A stretch of 64,000 bases of DNA from Stigmatella aurantiaca (lineage in GTDB: Bacteria; Myxococcota; Myxococcia; Myxococcales; Myxococcaceae): positions 62,001 through 126,000 of the forward strand of contig NZ_FOAP01000016.1 in assembly GCF_900109545.1 (NCBI RefSeq), given 5' to 3'. A program made the position numbers and the translations under genes. Below, one piece after another: positions 17,650 through 27,843 of the stretch; the stretch's first letter is position 1; the number at the start of each line of letters is the position of its first letter. Below the pieces are notes generated by a model. That model saw only the letters and a list, made by a program, of their open reading frames with translations. It was not told where the DNA came from and made no database searches.

Positions 17650-19470
17650 TCAGGCCGGACGGCCCGTGAGCACCGTGGTGAGCTGACGTGCGATACGGGC
17701 ACACTGCTCGATGTTGCCGGCCTGGAGCGCGGCGCGGCCGCTGTCCAGCAGGCTGCGCATGGTGCCCACGGCGAAGCGGGCCTCGGCCCCTGGGCTCTCC
17801 TGGGCGGTGCGCTGGAGGATGCGCGCGAGCTTCTCGCCCCGCTCCATCAGCCGCCGCAGCAGCTCCTCCGCCCGGCGCCCCTCCTGCTGGGCCTGGACGC
17901 TGGCGTACCGCGCCTGCTCGCGCGAGAGCGACTGCGCCTCCGCCACCGGCAGGCTGTTGCGCGCCTCCAGCCGCACCTGCTCCACCCGGCCGCTCGACAG
18001 GTCCACCGCGCGCACCGAGAGCAGGCCTTCGCTGGAGAGCGTGAAGGTGACTTCCAGTTGGATGTCCGAGCGGTAGCCCACCTGGAGGTTGCGCAGCACC
18101 ACCTCGCCCAGCTTGTGGTTCTCGTCCTGGAACTCGCTCTCGCCCTGGTAGATGGGGATGCGCGCCTCGGCCTGGCCCGAGCGCCCGGGCAGGAAGATTT
18201 CGCGCGTCACCACCGGCACGTTCGTGTTCTTGGCGATGAGGCGTTTGACGCGCCCGCCCAGCACGCCGACGCCCAGCGACTGCCCCGCCACGTCCAGGAG
18301 CAGCGCCGCGCCGGACTGGGTGGCCAGCTCGTGCGCCTGCACCGCGGCCCCCAGCGCCACGGCCTCGTCCGGGTGGAGCTCCGTGGTGGGCACCCGGCCG
18401 AAGAAGTCCTGCACCAACCGCCGCACCAGCGGCACCCGCGTCATGCCGCCCACCAGCACCACCGCGTCCACCGAGCGGGGGCTCATCTTCGCCTCGCGCA
18501 TCACCGACTCGCACACCGTCAGACAGCGGCGCGACAGCGGCTCGGACAGCGTCTCGAAGAAGCCGCGGGTGAGCACCGTCTCCACCTGGGTCCACCGCGG
18601 CGTGCCCGGCGCGGTGGAGTCCCCCAGCTCACCCACGGAGATGAGCGCCTCCTCGTACTCGCTCAGCTCGCGCTTGGCCGCCTCCGCCGCCACCTTCAGC
18701 TTGCGCATCGAGGCCGCGTCCTGGCTCACCGTCTCCCGGAAGGAGTCCTCCACCTGCGCGAGCAACCACTGGACGATGCGCTGATCGAAGTCCTCGCCCC
18801 CCAGCGCGGCGTCCCCTCCGGTCGCCTTCACCTCGAAGACGCCGTCCTTCACCTCCAGGATGGACACGTCGAAGGTGCCGCCGCCCAGGTCGAACACCAG
18901 CGCGTTGCCCTCGAAGCCGCTCGCCAGCCCGTAGGCGAGCGCCGCCGCCGTGGGCTCGTTGACCAGCCGCATGACTTCCAGTCCCGCGATGGCGGCCGCC
19001 TCGCGCGTGGCCGAGCGCTGGTTGTCGTCATAGTGGGCCGGCACGGTGATGACGCAGCGGCGCACCGGCCTGCCCAGGTCCGCCTCCGCGTCCAGCTTCA
19101 GCTCGCCCAGCACCATGGCGGCCACCTGCGTCACGGGCAGCGCCCGGCCCGCCAGGCGCACCCGCACATCCCCCGTGGGCCCGGGCAGCAGCGGGAAGGG
19201 CACCAGCAGCCGCGAGCGCTGCACCAGCTCCGGCGTGCAGCGCCGCCCCAGGAAGCGCTTGGTGGCCCACACCACCGCGTCCGGCTGGACTTCCGCCAGC
19301 CGCTGCGCGGCGAGCCCCACCGCGCGCGCCCCCTCCCGCGTCAGCCCCACGATGGAGGGCGTCAGCCGCCCCCCCGCCCGGGAAGGAATGAGGCGCGCCC
19401 GGCCTCCCTCCACCGTGGCCACGGCACTGTTGGTGGTCCCCAGGTCAATCCCGATGACAGGCTCTTGCAT
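17650..19470 (-). CDS. Hsp70 (DnaK-type) chaperone paralogue
   Basis: A 606-residue Hsp70. The ATPase domain is complete: GIDLGTTNSAVATVEGG at the N-terminus, ITVPAHYDDNQRSATREAA, VNEPTAAALAYGLA, LVFDLGGGTFDVSILEV, and VVLVGGMTRVPLVRRLV. The substrate-binding beta-domain (about 380-500) is present with LLLDVAGQSLGVGVLGG and the VTREIFLPGRSGQ segment. The C-terminal lid is a short, divergent coiled region and the acidic tail of housekeeping DnaK is absent. Myxobacteria carry many DnaK paralogues, some needed for motility and development (for example SglK and StkA in Myxococcus xanthus); this gene is of that kind rather than the housekeeping dnaK, since grpE and dnaJ are not adjacent. The ATG at 19470 was chosen from family alignment. 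Confidence 0.9.
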   Translation of the reverse strand: MQEPVIGIDLGTTNSAVATVEGGRARLIPSRAGGRLTPSIVGLTREGARAVGLAAQRLAEVQPDAVVWATKRFLGRRCTPELVQRSRLLVPFPLLPGPTGDVRVRLAGRALPVTQVAAMVLGELKLDAEADLGRPVRRCVITVPAHYDDNQRSATREAAAIAGLEVMRLVNEPTAAALAYGLASGFEGNALVFDLGGGTFDVSILEVKDGVFEVKATGGDAALGGEDFDQRIVQWLLAQVEDSFRETVSQDAASMRKLKVAAEAAKRELSEYEEALISVGELGDSTAPGTPRWTQVETVLTRGFFETLSEPLSRRCLTVCESVMREAKMSPRSVDAVVLVGGMTRVPLVRRLVQDFFGRVPTTELHPDEAVALGAAVQAHELATQSGAALLLDVAGQSLGVGVLGGRVKRLIAKNTNVPVVTREIFLPGRSGQAEARIPIYQGESEFQDENHKLGEVVLRNLQVGYRSDIQLEVTFTLSSEGLLSVRAVDLSSGRVEQVRLEARNSLPVAEAQSLSREQARYASVQAQQEGRRAEELLRRLMERGEKLARILQRTAQESPGAEARFAVGTMRSLLDSGRAALQAGNIEQCARIARQLTTVLTGRPA

Positions 19471-19671
19471 GACAGCGTCCCCCCCGGGAGCCCTAGCTAA
19501 GGGCTCCCCCTTTGAACGCCAAGTCATGCCTGTCCTGAATTACCTGGAACCGGACCCTCCCCCCTCCCCGGGGGCGGAGCCCGCGTTCCCCAGTGGAAAA
19601 CGGGGAGCCGGGGCCTCGGTCCGCCCCAGGCGTTGCCCCGCCGGGGAGGCCATGCTAAGGCCGCCGCCGCC

Positions 19672-20217
19672 ATGGTGAACGTGTCCATTGCCCGCCGTTA
19701 CGCCCGCGCGCTTCTCGACGTCACCGCCGAGTCGCAGCGCACCGATGCCGTTGCCACGCAGTTGGATTCCCTCGTGAAGGCCTTCGAGAAGAGCCCCGAG
19801 TTGTCGGACGTGCTCCTCAACCCCGCCTACAGCCGCGCCCAGCGCGCCCAGGTGGTGGAGTCGTTGATCCAACTGGCCGGCAACCTGGACCCGATCCTGG
19901 CCAACACCCTGCGGCTCCTGGTGGAGCGCAACCGGCTCATCTACCTGCCGGACGTCGCGCGGGTGTTCCGCGAGATGGCCGACGCGCGCGCCGGCCGGGT
20001 GCGTGGCCAGGTCACCAGCGCCGCCCCCCTGGCCCCGGACACCCTGGAGCAGCTGCGCAAGAACCTCCAGCAGCTCACCCAGCGCGACGTCATCCTCGAG
20101 CAGAAGGTGGACCCGTCCCTGCTGGGCGGCGTGGCCGCGCAGGTGGGCAGCGTCCTCTATGACGGCAGCCTGCGCACCCAGCTGGAGCAGATGCGCCGCC
20201 AGCTCAAGCAGCAGTAG
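19672..20217 (+). CDS. atpH: ATP synthase F1 delta subunit
   Basis: A 181-residue protein of normal length for the F1 delta subunit (OSCP), which connects the F1 head to the peripheral stalk. The N-terminal helical bundle is clear (SIARRYARALLDVTAE), as are the family motifs LLNPAYSRAQRAQVVESL and, at the C-terminus, the RGQVTSAAPLAP strand and DPSLLGGVAAQVGSVLYDGS loop. The ATG at 19672 begins the alignable sequence. It is divergent from the Hsp70 gene (201 bp between). In most bacteria atpH is followed directly by atpA; here a histidine kinase gene lies between, and a hairpin follows the atpH stop. Confidence 0.95.
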   Translation: MVNVSIARRYARALLDVTAESQRTDAVATQLDSLVKAFEKSPELSDVLLNPAYSRAQRAQVVESLIQLAGNLDPILANTLRLLVERNRLIYLPDVARVFREMADARAGRVRGQVTSAAPLAPDTLEQLRKNLQQLTQRDVILEQKVDPSLLGGVAAQVGSVLYDGSLRTQLEQMRRQLKQQ

Positions 20218-20231
20218 CCGCCGGCCTACCA

Positions 20232-20262
20232 AGGGGAGTACCCGCTGGCGGGCCGCTCCCCT
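20232..20262 (+). terminator. Hairpin downstream of atpH
   Basis: AGGGGAG (20232-20238) pairs with CTCCCCT (20256-20262), with further CCCGC/GCGGG pairing in the loop. It begins 15 bases after the atpH stop codon and has no T tract. Its position suggests that transcription from atpH may be reduced or stopped before the kinase gene. Confidence 0.45.
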
Positions 20263-20385
20263 ACGTGCCAGGTCTGGCGTTACTCCCGCGCATCCGGGAA
20301 GCCCGGTATTTCCAGCGGGGTTCGAAGGCGCTATAGTGGGTCCGTCCCCCTCGGACCAAGCCCTCGAATCCAGGCCAATCTGCAC

Positions 20386-21852
20386 ATGGAGCAGCCCGTT
20401 TTTCCCCGCCCCCTTGATGGGACACTGCTGCCTGCGGTGCCTGAAGACGGACGGCCTTTCATTCAAGCCCTGCTGAACGCGCCAGGTTGGGCGCTCGGCT
20501 TCCTGGACCGGGAGCTGCGCCTGCGGTGGGCGAACGACACCCTCGCGGCCCTGGTGGGACGGCCGCTGGCGGCCCAGTTGGGACGCGCGGTGGGCGAGCT
20601 GTGGCCGGCGCTGTCCGCGCCCCTGATGGCGCTGTGCGCCCGGGCGCTCAAGGGAGAGGTCATCTCCGGCACGGCGCTGACGTGCACGACGCCCGAGGGC
20701 GCGGCGCTGCACCTCCGGGTGAGCCTCCTGCCCGCGGTGGCCGGCGGGCTGCAATCCGGCCTGACGCTGCTGGCGCAGGACGAGACGCAGCAGGTGCGCG
20801 AGCAGAACTTCCTGCAGCAGAGCGCCGAGTGCATGAAGTCGCTCGTGGACATCTCCTGCGACGGGTACATCATCCACGATGGGGGCACGCTGCTGGATGT
20901 GAGCCGGGGCTGCGCCTCGCTCTTCGACTGCACGCCCGAGGAGCTGATCGGCGACCAGCTGATGAACTGGACCGCGCCGGAGTCCCGCCCCGTGTTCGCC
21001 GAGGCGGTGCGCAAGGGCACCGACACGCCCTATGAAGTCTTCGGCCTGCGCCGGGACGGCCGGCGCATCCCGCTCCAGGTGGTGGCCCGGGAGGTGGACT
21101 ACCGCGGCCAGCGGGCCCGGCTGGTGGCCCTGTGGAACATCAGCGGCCACAAGGCGGCGCAGGAGGCCGCGGCGCGCGACGAGTCCTTCCGCGAGCAGCT
21201 CCTGGGCGTGGTGGGCCATGAGCTGAGCGCGCCCCTGAAGTCGCTCGCCCTGGGGCTGAACCACCTCCAGCAGGAGGGCAAGCTGGAGGATGGCCCGGCG
21301 GCGCGCCAGCTCACCAGCGCCGCGCGGCGCATGGACCGGATGCTCCGGGAGCTGCTGGACTTCATCCGCGCCCGGATGACGGGCAGCCTGCCGCTCAACC
21401 CCGCCCCCATGTCCCTGGAGACGGCCATGGCGCGCGCCATGGAGGAGCAGCAGAAGGTCCACCCGGAGCGCCCGCTCATCCGCGCCGTCGAGGGGGACCT
21501 CCGGGGCCAGTGGGACGAGACGCGGCTGACCCAGCTGCTGGAAATCCTGCTCTCCAATGCGCTCCAGCACAGCCCGTCGGGCAACCCGGTGGAGCTGAGC
21601 GCGAAGGGCCGGCAGGACGGCGTCACCCTGGCGGTGCTCGACAAGGGCCCCCCCCTGCTGCCCGAGGAGCACGAGGCGCTCTTCGAGCCGTTCCGCAAGG
21701 GCCGCAAGCAGGGCCGGGAGGGCATGGGCCTGGGGCTCTACCTCTCGCGGCGGATCGCCGAGGCGCACGGGGGACGCATCACCGTGGAGTCCTCGCTCGA
21801 GCGGGGCACGTGCTTCAAGGTCTGGCTGCCCCGCCAGGCCCCCGTGTACTGA
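20386..21852 (+). CDS. PAS-domain sensor histidine kinase
   Basis: A 488-residue soluble kinase without membrane segments. Two PAS-like domains lie at about 25-135 (LNAPGWALGFLDRELRLRWAN start) and 145-265 (LVDISCDGYIIHDGGTLLDVS, ending LVALWNISGHKAAQEAAARD). The HisKA box is LLGVVGHELSAPLKSL with His278, and the ATPase domain has an N-box LLSNALQHSP, G1 VLDKGPP (the usual DxGxG is here D-K-G-P-P), F-box LFEPFRKG and G2 GMGLGLYLSRRI. It probably senses a cytoplasmic signal and phosphorylates a response regulator encoded elsewhere; none is adjacent. Unusually it separates atpH from atpA, with 168 bp on each side, which suggests an independent promoter. Confidence 0.92.
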   Translation: MEQPVFPRPLDGTLLPAVPEDGRPFIQALLNAPGWALGFLDRELRLRWANDTLAALVGRPLAAQLGRAVGELWPALSAPLMALCARALKGEVISGTALTCTTPEGAALHLRVSLLPAVAGGLQSGLTLLAQDETQQVREQNFLQQSAECMKSLVDISCDGYIIHDGGTLLDVSRGCASLFDCTPEELIGDQLMNWTAPESRPVFAEAVRKGTDTPYEVFGLRRDGRRIPLQVVAREVDYRGQRARLVALWNISGHKAAQEAAARDESFREQLLGVVGHELSAPLKSLALGLNHLQQEGKLEDGPAARQLTSAARRMDRMLRELLDFIRARMTGSLPLNPAPMSLETAMARAMEEQQKVHPERPLIRAVEGDLRGQWDETRLTQLLEILLSNALQHSPSGNPVELSAKGRQDGVTLAVLDKGPPLLPEEHEALFEPFRKGRKQGREGMGLGLYLSRRIAEAHGGRITVESSLERGTCFKVWLPRQAPVY

Positions 21853-21978
21853 GCGCCTTTCCGGGCGCGCGCCTCCTTATATAGGGCTTACCGGGCCAAT
21901 AAGCGGCGGGGGCGCCTCCAACGGATCGCTTTGCGGTCCCCGGGGACGCATGTTAAGGGGCCCCCATTCAGGTTTCGC

Positions 21979-21999
21979 GGCGGCCCCGCCGAGGCCGCC
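21979..21999 (+). promoter_or_regulatory. Hairpin in the atpA leader
   Basis: GGCGGCC (21979-21985) and GGCCGCC (21993-21999) form a perfect 7-bp stem just before the AAGGA ribosome-binding site (22005-22009) of atpA. It could influence translation initiation of atpA. Low certainty because GC-rich hairpins are common here. Confidence 0.3.
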
Positions 22000-22020
22000 C
22001 CAGCAAGGACGCAGACGCCC

Positions 22021-23568
<1,548 letters not shown>

Positions 23569-23594
23569 GCGGCCCCCGAGCCTGAGCTTCCCCG

Positions 23595-23626
23595 AGCCCC
23601 GCGCTCCCTTCCCGGGAGGCGGGGCT
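23595..23626. terminator. Terminator between convergent atpA and HAD genes
   Basis: AGCCCCGC plus CTCCC pair with GGGAG plus GCGGGGCT (13 bp with one bulged G), followed on the plus strand by TGGTGTTTC. It sits between two convergent stop codons and could serve both strands. Confidence 0.6.
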
Positions 23627-23640
23627 TGGTGTTTCTGGGC

Positions 23641-24504
23641 TCAGCCCTGGAGGCGGGGCAGGATGGCGCGCAGGCTCCGGTCCGAGCCGCCGCGCGGCCC
23701 CAAGAGCTCCATCGCCTTCAGCTCGTACGGCAGCGCGTTGTCGCGCGCGACGAGCTGCACGTGCGCCCCGAGCACGGCCGGCAGCGCCAGGTCCAGCTCG
23801 TAGATGTCGCCTGCCACCAGCGTGGACTCGGGCCCGGTGCCGGTGCGCTCCCAGATGCTGCTCAGGGCCTCGTAGTACAGCCCCCGCCGCAGGTAGACGG
23901 GGCGCGGCAGCAGCTCCTGCGCGAAGGCGAGCGTCTCGGGCACCGAGGAGAAGCGCGCATCCACCGTGGCCGGCGGCTGGATGAGGTACTTGCGCGCATC
24001 GCCCTTCACCTTCAGGCGCTCGCGCCCCTTCGGGGCCAGCCGGTCCAGCTTGGCGTCCACCAGGTCCGTGTGCGCGTTGGTCACCACCCACACCGGCAGC
24101 CCCGTGGCGAGCAGCGCCTCCAGCACCTCCTTCGCCTCGGGCTTGAAGGCCGTGCCGGTGAGCTTGTAGGCCTCGCGGTAGAGGCCCTGGAGCGTCTCGT
24201 CGCGCTGGGCCTGCTCCGGCATCACCCCGTAGCGGCTCATCAGCTGGCGCGCCACGCAGTTGGACAGCAGGTAGGGGTCCGCCGTGGCGGGCGCCACCGT
24301 CCGGCCGCCAATGTCCCAGCCGAACGCGTGCGCCCCGGCGAGCACCGCCGCCTCCTCCTCGCGCCAGGCGGCCTCCACGGTGGCCTCGTCCCGGCCCAGC
24401 ACCTCGCCCAGGTGGCGCTTGAAGTGGTGCACGAAGGGAGCCCCCTCCGCCGCCACGTCGGTGAAGGTTCCGTCGAAGTCCAGTACCACGCACCTGATGC
24501 CCAT
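23641..24504 (-). CDS. HAD-family hydrolase
   Basis: A 287-residue haloacid dehalogenase-type phosphatase. Motif I is LDFDGTFTD at residues 6-14 (nucleophile Asp and acid/base Asp), motif II VWVVTNAHTD, and motif IV VAGDIYELDLALP with the Mg-binding acid pair. An insertion of about 90 residues between motifs I and II forms a helical cap. The enzyme likely dephosphorylates a small metabolite; the substrate cannot be told. The ATG at 24504 has GAGGACG close upstream and begins the conserved sequence; the longer frame to 24543 is less likely. It lies convergent to atpA and divergent from the OmpA-like gene, with 211 bp between. Confidence 0.85.
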   Translation of the reverse strand: MGIRCVVLDFDGTFTDVAAEGAPFVHHFKRHLGEVLGRDEATVEAAWREEEAAVLAGAHAFGWDIGGRTVAPATADPYLLSNCVARQLMSRYGVMPEQAQRDETLQGLYREAYKLTGTAFKPEAKEVLEALLATGLPVWVVTNAHTDLVDAKLDRLAPKGRERLKVKGDARKYLIQPPATVDARFSSVPETLAFAQELLPRPVYLRRGLYYEALSSIWERTGTGPESTLVAGDIYELDLALPAVLGAHVQLVARDNALPYELKAMELLGPRGGSDRSLRAILPRLQG

Positions 24505-24715
24505 CGTCCGTCCTCTGCGCTGCTCAAAGGGGGCAGTGCCCATACCACGTCATCCCACCGGGTGCGAAGCCCGGCCCCAGCGCCCCCGCCCCCGGAGCGC
24601 CCCGGTGGCGTACCCCCGCCGCGCATGTGGCAGGGACGCACGAATCTTCGCCTTGCGGTGCACCCGCGCCTTGCCCTTAGGGTTGGGGCTCCAACCAATT
24701 GGAAGGACGCCAGGC

Positions 24716-25561
24716 ATGGAGGAAGCCCGAAGCGCAAGACGCGTGCGACGCCAGGCCTGGCGTCCCTGGGCCTTGCTGGGCGGCGTGGTGGCGCTGAGCG
24801 GGGCCGGCGGGGTGCTGGCGGTGAACTCCCTCTCGGCGCTGGAGGCGCGCAACGCCCAGCTCGAGCAGGAGGCGAACGAGTCCGAGGCCCGGGTGGCCGA
24901 GCTGCAGGCCCTGCGGGTGAGCATGGAGCGCCGGCTCCGGGTGCTGGAGCAGCAGCAACAGGGCGCTGGCAGCCTCCCGGTGGACCCCCGGAAGGCCCGG
25001 GAGCAGAACGCCCAGATGATGCGCCGGGAGACGGCCCGCCTGAACCTGACGGCGGCCCTGAAGGACGAGCTGACCCGGGGGGATGCCTGGCTCGACACGC
25101 TGGGGACCGAGGCCCTGCGCCTGGAGCTGTCCGAGCGGCTGCTCTTCGAGCCCGGCCAGTCCGGCCTCACGCCCCGGGGCACCGAGGTGCTGGGGCGGGC
25201 CGGGAGCGTGCTGGCCGCGGTGGAGGAGCACGCGGTGGAGGTGGCCGCCCACACCGATGAGCGCCCCCAGTCCTCGGAGGGCGAGGCGGGGGAGACGAGC
25301 TGGGAGCTGTCCACGGCGCGGGCCGCCGCCGTCGTCCGCGCCCTCCACGAGGGCCCCGGAAAGCTCGCCCCGGAGCGGCTGAGCGCCACGGGCCACGCCT
25401 CCTTCCGGCCCGTGGTGCCCTCGGACTCGCCCGTGAACCGGCTGCGCAACCGGCGGGTGACGTTGATGCTCCGGCCCCTGCCCGAGGCCCCGGCGGTGCC
25501 GAGCCCCGCCCTCGCCCCGGTGCCCGCGCCTCAAGCCGGGAAGAAGACGGCCCAGCGCTGA
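24716..25561 (+). CDS. OmpA/MotB-type peptidoglycan-binding protein with N-terminal membrane anchor
   Basis: A 281-residue protein: a basic N-terminus, one hydrophobic segment (about 17-38, WALLGGVVALSGAGGVLAV) that acts as an anchor or uncleaved signal, a coiled-coil (about 42-80, heptads with LEARNAQLEQEANESEAR), then a C-terminal OmpA-like domain (about 140-260). In that domain VEVAAHTDERP supplies the ligand Asp, SWELSTARAAAVVRAL the helix, and NRLRNRRVTLML the Arg-containing strand that binds diaminopimelate of peptidoglycan. The tail is Pro/Ala-rich. Probably an inner-membrane protein whose C-terminus holds the cell wall. Its stop is immediately followed by the stop of the convergent MFS gene. 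Confidence 0.85.
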   Translation: MEEARSARRVRRQAWRPWALLGGVVALSGAGGVLAVNSLSALEARNAQLEQEANESEARVAELQALRVSMERRLRVLEQQQQGAGSLPVDPRKAREQNAQMMRRETARLNLTAALKDELTRGDAWLDTLGTEALRLELSERLLFEPGQSGLTPRGTEVLGRAGSVLAAVEEHAVEVAAHTDERPQSSEGEAGETSWELSTARAAAVVRALHEGPGKLAPERLSATGHASFRPVVPSDSPVNRLRNRRVTLMLRPLPEAPAVPSPALAPVPAPQAGKKTAQR

Positions 25562-25562
25562 G

Positions 25563-26810
25563 TCACCCGCGCAGGGGCCGCACCTCGTCCGTGCGGGAGA
25601 TGCGCAGCAGGGCCGGAAAGAGCCAGGCCCACAGCGCCACCACCACGCAGGTGCCCACGCCGCCCACCACCACCGAGGGCACCACGCCCAGCCACTGGGC
25701 CGTGGCCCCGGACTCGAAGTCGCCCAGCTCGTTGGAGGCCCCAATGAACACCATGTTCACGGCGCTCACCCGGCCGCGCATCTCCGCGGGGGTGGCCAGC
25801 TGCACCAGCGTCTGGCGAATCACCACGCTCACCATGTCCGCGGCCCCCAGCACCACCAGGGCCACGAGCGACAGCACCAGGTGGCGCGAGAGCCCGAAGA
25901 GCACCGTGGCCACACCGAAGAGCGCCACGCACAGCAGCATCTTCACCCCCACGTTGCGCTGGAGCGGGAAGAAGGCCATCCACCCGGCCACGAGGATGGC
26001 GCCCACCGCCGGCGCGCTGCGCAGCAGGCCCAGCCCCCAGGGCCCCGTGTGCAGGATGTCCTGGGCGTAGATGGGCAGCAGGGCCACCGCCCCTCCGAGC
26101 AGCACCGCGAAGAGATCCAACGAGATGGCCCCCAGCACCACCTTCTGCTTCCACACGTAGCGCAGCCCCGCCAGCAGCCGCTGCCAGGAGTTCACCGCCG
26201 GGTCCATGCGCCCGGTGTGTACCCGCATCGACGCGAGCAGCAGCGCCGCGGCGGCCATCAACCCGGCACACACCGCGTACACGCCTTGCGCGTGCAGCAC
26301 GTCGTAGAGCACCCCGCCCACCGAGGGGCCGATGATGGTGCCCGCCTGGAAGAAGGTGGAGCTCCACGCCACCGCGCTGGAGAGCTGGTGGGGGGGCACC
26401 ATGTGGGGCACGAGCGACTGGCCCGCCGGCCCCGCGAAGGCGCGCGCCACCCCCACGAGCATGAGCATTCCATAGAGGGGCCAGGTCTCCGTTACCCCAC
26501 CCCAGGCGAGCCCGAACAGGCCCAGCATCGCCACCACCATGGTGACGTAGCAGCCCAGCAGCACCTTGCGCCGGTCGTACCGGTCCGCCACGTCCCCGGT
26601 AATGGGGGACAGGAGGAACATGGGCAGGAACTGTGCGAGCCCCACGTACCCCAAATCCAGGGGCCGGTGCGTCATGCCGTAGACGTGAAGCCCCACGGCC
26701 ACCGACAGCATCTGCGCGCCCAGCGTCATGAAGAGGCGGGCGGCCTGGTACAACCGGAAGTCGCGGTGTGCGAAAGCGGAGCCCATTGGTGCCGGCAGGG
26801 CACTGTCCAT
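25563..26810 (-). CDS. MFS transporter (EntS/Bcr-like exporter)
   Basis: A roughly 415-residue inner-membrane protein with 12 predicted helices, beginning with the usual FRLYQAARLFMTLGAQML entry and motif A in the loop after helix 2 (GDVADRYDRRKVLLG). This D-R-x-D-R-R-K loop and overall length fit the MFS_3 (EntS) group of exporters, often linked with siderophore or drug efflux. The second half has LFGLSRHLVLSLVALVVLG and the LVQLATPAEMRGRVSAVN loop typical of this group. Start choice: ATG at 26810; a GTG at 26843 with AGGGG 5 bases upstream would add 11 residues. Substrate unknown and no partner gene nearby. Confidence 0.88.
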   Translation of the reverse strand: MDSALPAPMGSAFAHRDFRLYQAARLFMTLGAQMLSVAVGLHVYGMTHRPLDLGYVGLAQFLPMFLLSPITGDVADRYDRRKVLLGCYVTMVVAMLGLFGLAWGGVTETWPLYGMLMLVGVARAFAGPAGQSLVPHMVPPHQLSSAVAWSSTFFQAGTIIGPSVGGVLYDVLHAQGVYAVCAGLMAAAALLLASMRVHTGRMDPAVNSWQRLLAGLRYVWKQKVVLGAISLDLFAVLLGGAVALLPIYAQDILHTGPWGLGLLRSAPAVGAILVAGWMAFFPLQRNVGVKMLLCVALFGVATVLFGLSRHLVLSLVALVVLGAADMVSVVIRQTLVQLATPAEMRGRVSAVNMVFIGASNELGDFESGATAQWLGVVPSVVVGGVGTCVVVALWAWLFPALLRISRTDEVRPLRG

Positions 26811-26972
26811 GGTGCCCACATACCCCCCGGACGCCCGGCCCACCAGCCCCTGCCAACGGCCTGCCTGCCGGGTAAGCTCTGAAGTTTCTGCACGGGGACC
26901 GTGAATTTTTCAGGGCCGCTCGCCGTCTGGGAGGCCGGCGGAACCCCCCACGTACCGCCAGGAGCCACCCCC

Positions 26973-27797
26973 GTGTTTCACCTCCGGAACTTGCTGTGTG
27001 CGGTCACCCTGCTGGGCCTGATGTTTTCAGCACCGGAGGCCGAAGCGCGCTTCGGCAAGCGCTCCAAGGGGGAGAAGACCCACGAGGCCTCCCCGGTGGG
27101 CAGCGACGACGACGACGACGACGATGACGACGACGATGACCACCGCGGCTCGCACCGGGACACCGGCTCCGCGGTGGATGCCGTCGCCAACCTGCTCTTC
27201 TTCGTGGCCGACGTGGCCTCCGCCTCTCACCAAGCCGACGTCAGCTCCTCCGAGGTGCGGGCGGTGGCCCCCCGGGGCTCCCAGAGCAACGTGCGGCTGG
27301 GCGTGGATGGCAACGTCCTGGGCACCGGCGGCGGGGCCAACCTGTTCCTGGCCATCGAGGCCCAGCGCGTGGGGCTCGACGGGCGCTTGCTGCTCATGAG
27401 CCTGCCCACCGATGACGGCACGTCCGGCACCGACGAGCTGTCCGTGGGCAGCGTGCACCTCACCTATGCCCTGGTGGCGCACGAGCGGCTCCGCCTGCGC
27501 ATGGAGGGAGGCCTCAGCCTCGCCACGGCGCCGGACCTGGCCACCGTGGGCCCCAGCCTCGGCCTCACCCTGGATGCGTGCCTGCTTGGGCCCTTCGATC
27601 TCGAGCTGCGCGCTCAGGCCACGCCGTTTCCCTACCGGCAGCTCGATGCCCAGGCGGGCCTGGCCCTGCACCTGAGTGTCCTGGTGCTGCGCGCCGGGTG
27701 GCGGGGGCTCTACCTGGACGACGCCGGGCTCGTCGACGGCGTGTCCCACCAGGACACGCTGACCGGCCCCTACCTCGGCCTCGGGCTCACCTTCTGA
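26973..27797 (+). CDS. Secreted/outer-membrane protein with a poly-aspartate tract
   Basis: A 274-residue protein of unknown family. The N-terminus is a signal peptide (VFHLRNLLCAVTLLGLMFSAP, cleavage likely near AEA). The mature protein opens with a charged region containing twelve consecutive aspartates (residues 45-56) and a His/Arg patch, then a domain of alternating beta strands (VRLGVDGNVLGTGGGANLFL, LRLRMEGGLSLATAPDL, ending GPYLGLGLTF) that looks like a small outer-membrane barrel with a C-terminal Phe. The GTG at 26973 was chosen for its AGGAG site 9 bases upstream and because the signal peptide begins there; the frame is open to 26901. The acidic tract could bind cations such as Ca2+, by analogy only. 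Confidence 0.68.
   Translation: MFHLRNLLCAVTLLGLMFSAPEAEARFGKRSKGEKTHEASPVGSDDDDDDDDDDDDHRGSHRDTGSAVDAVANLLFFVADVASASHQADVSSSEVRAVAPRGSQSNVRLGVDGNVLGTGGGANLFLAIEAQRVGLDGRLLLMSLPTDDGTSGTDELSVGSVHLTYALVAHERLRLRMEGGLSLATAPDLATVGPSLGLTLDACLLGPFDLELRAQATPFPYRQLDAQAGLALHLSVLVLRAGWRGLYLDDAGLVDGVSHQDTLTGPYLGLGLTF
27105..27140 (+). repeat. GAC/GAT trinucleotide repeat (12 Asp codons)
   Basis: Twelve in-frame aspartate codons, ten GAC and two GAT, inside the secreted protein gene. Trinucleotide tracts of this kind can change length by slippage without breaking the frame. Confidence 0.9.
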
Positions 27798-27843
27798 CCA
27801 GCTCCCCCTCCTGTGCCCAGGAGAGGGCCGGGTGCCCGCCGCC

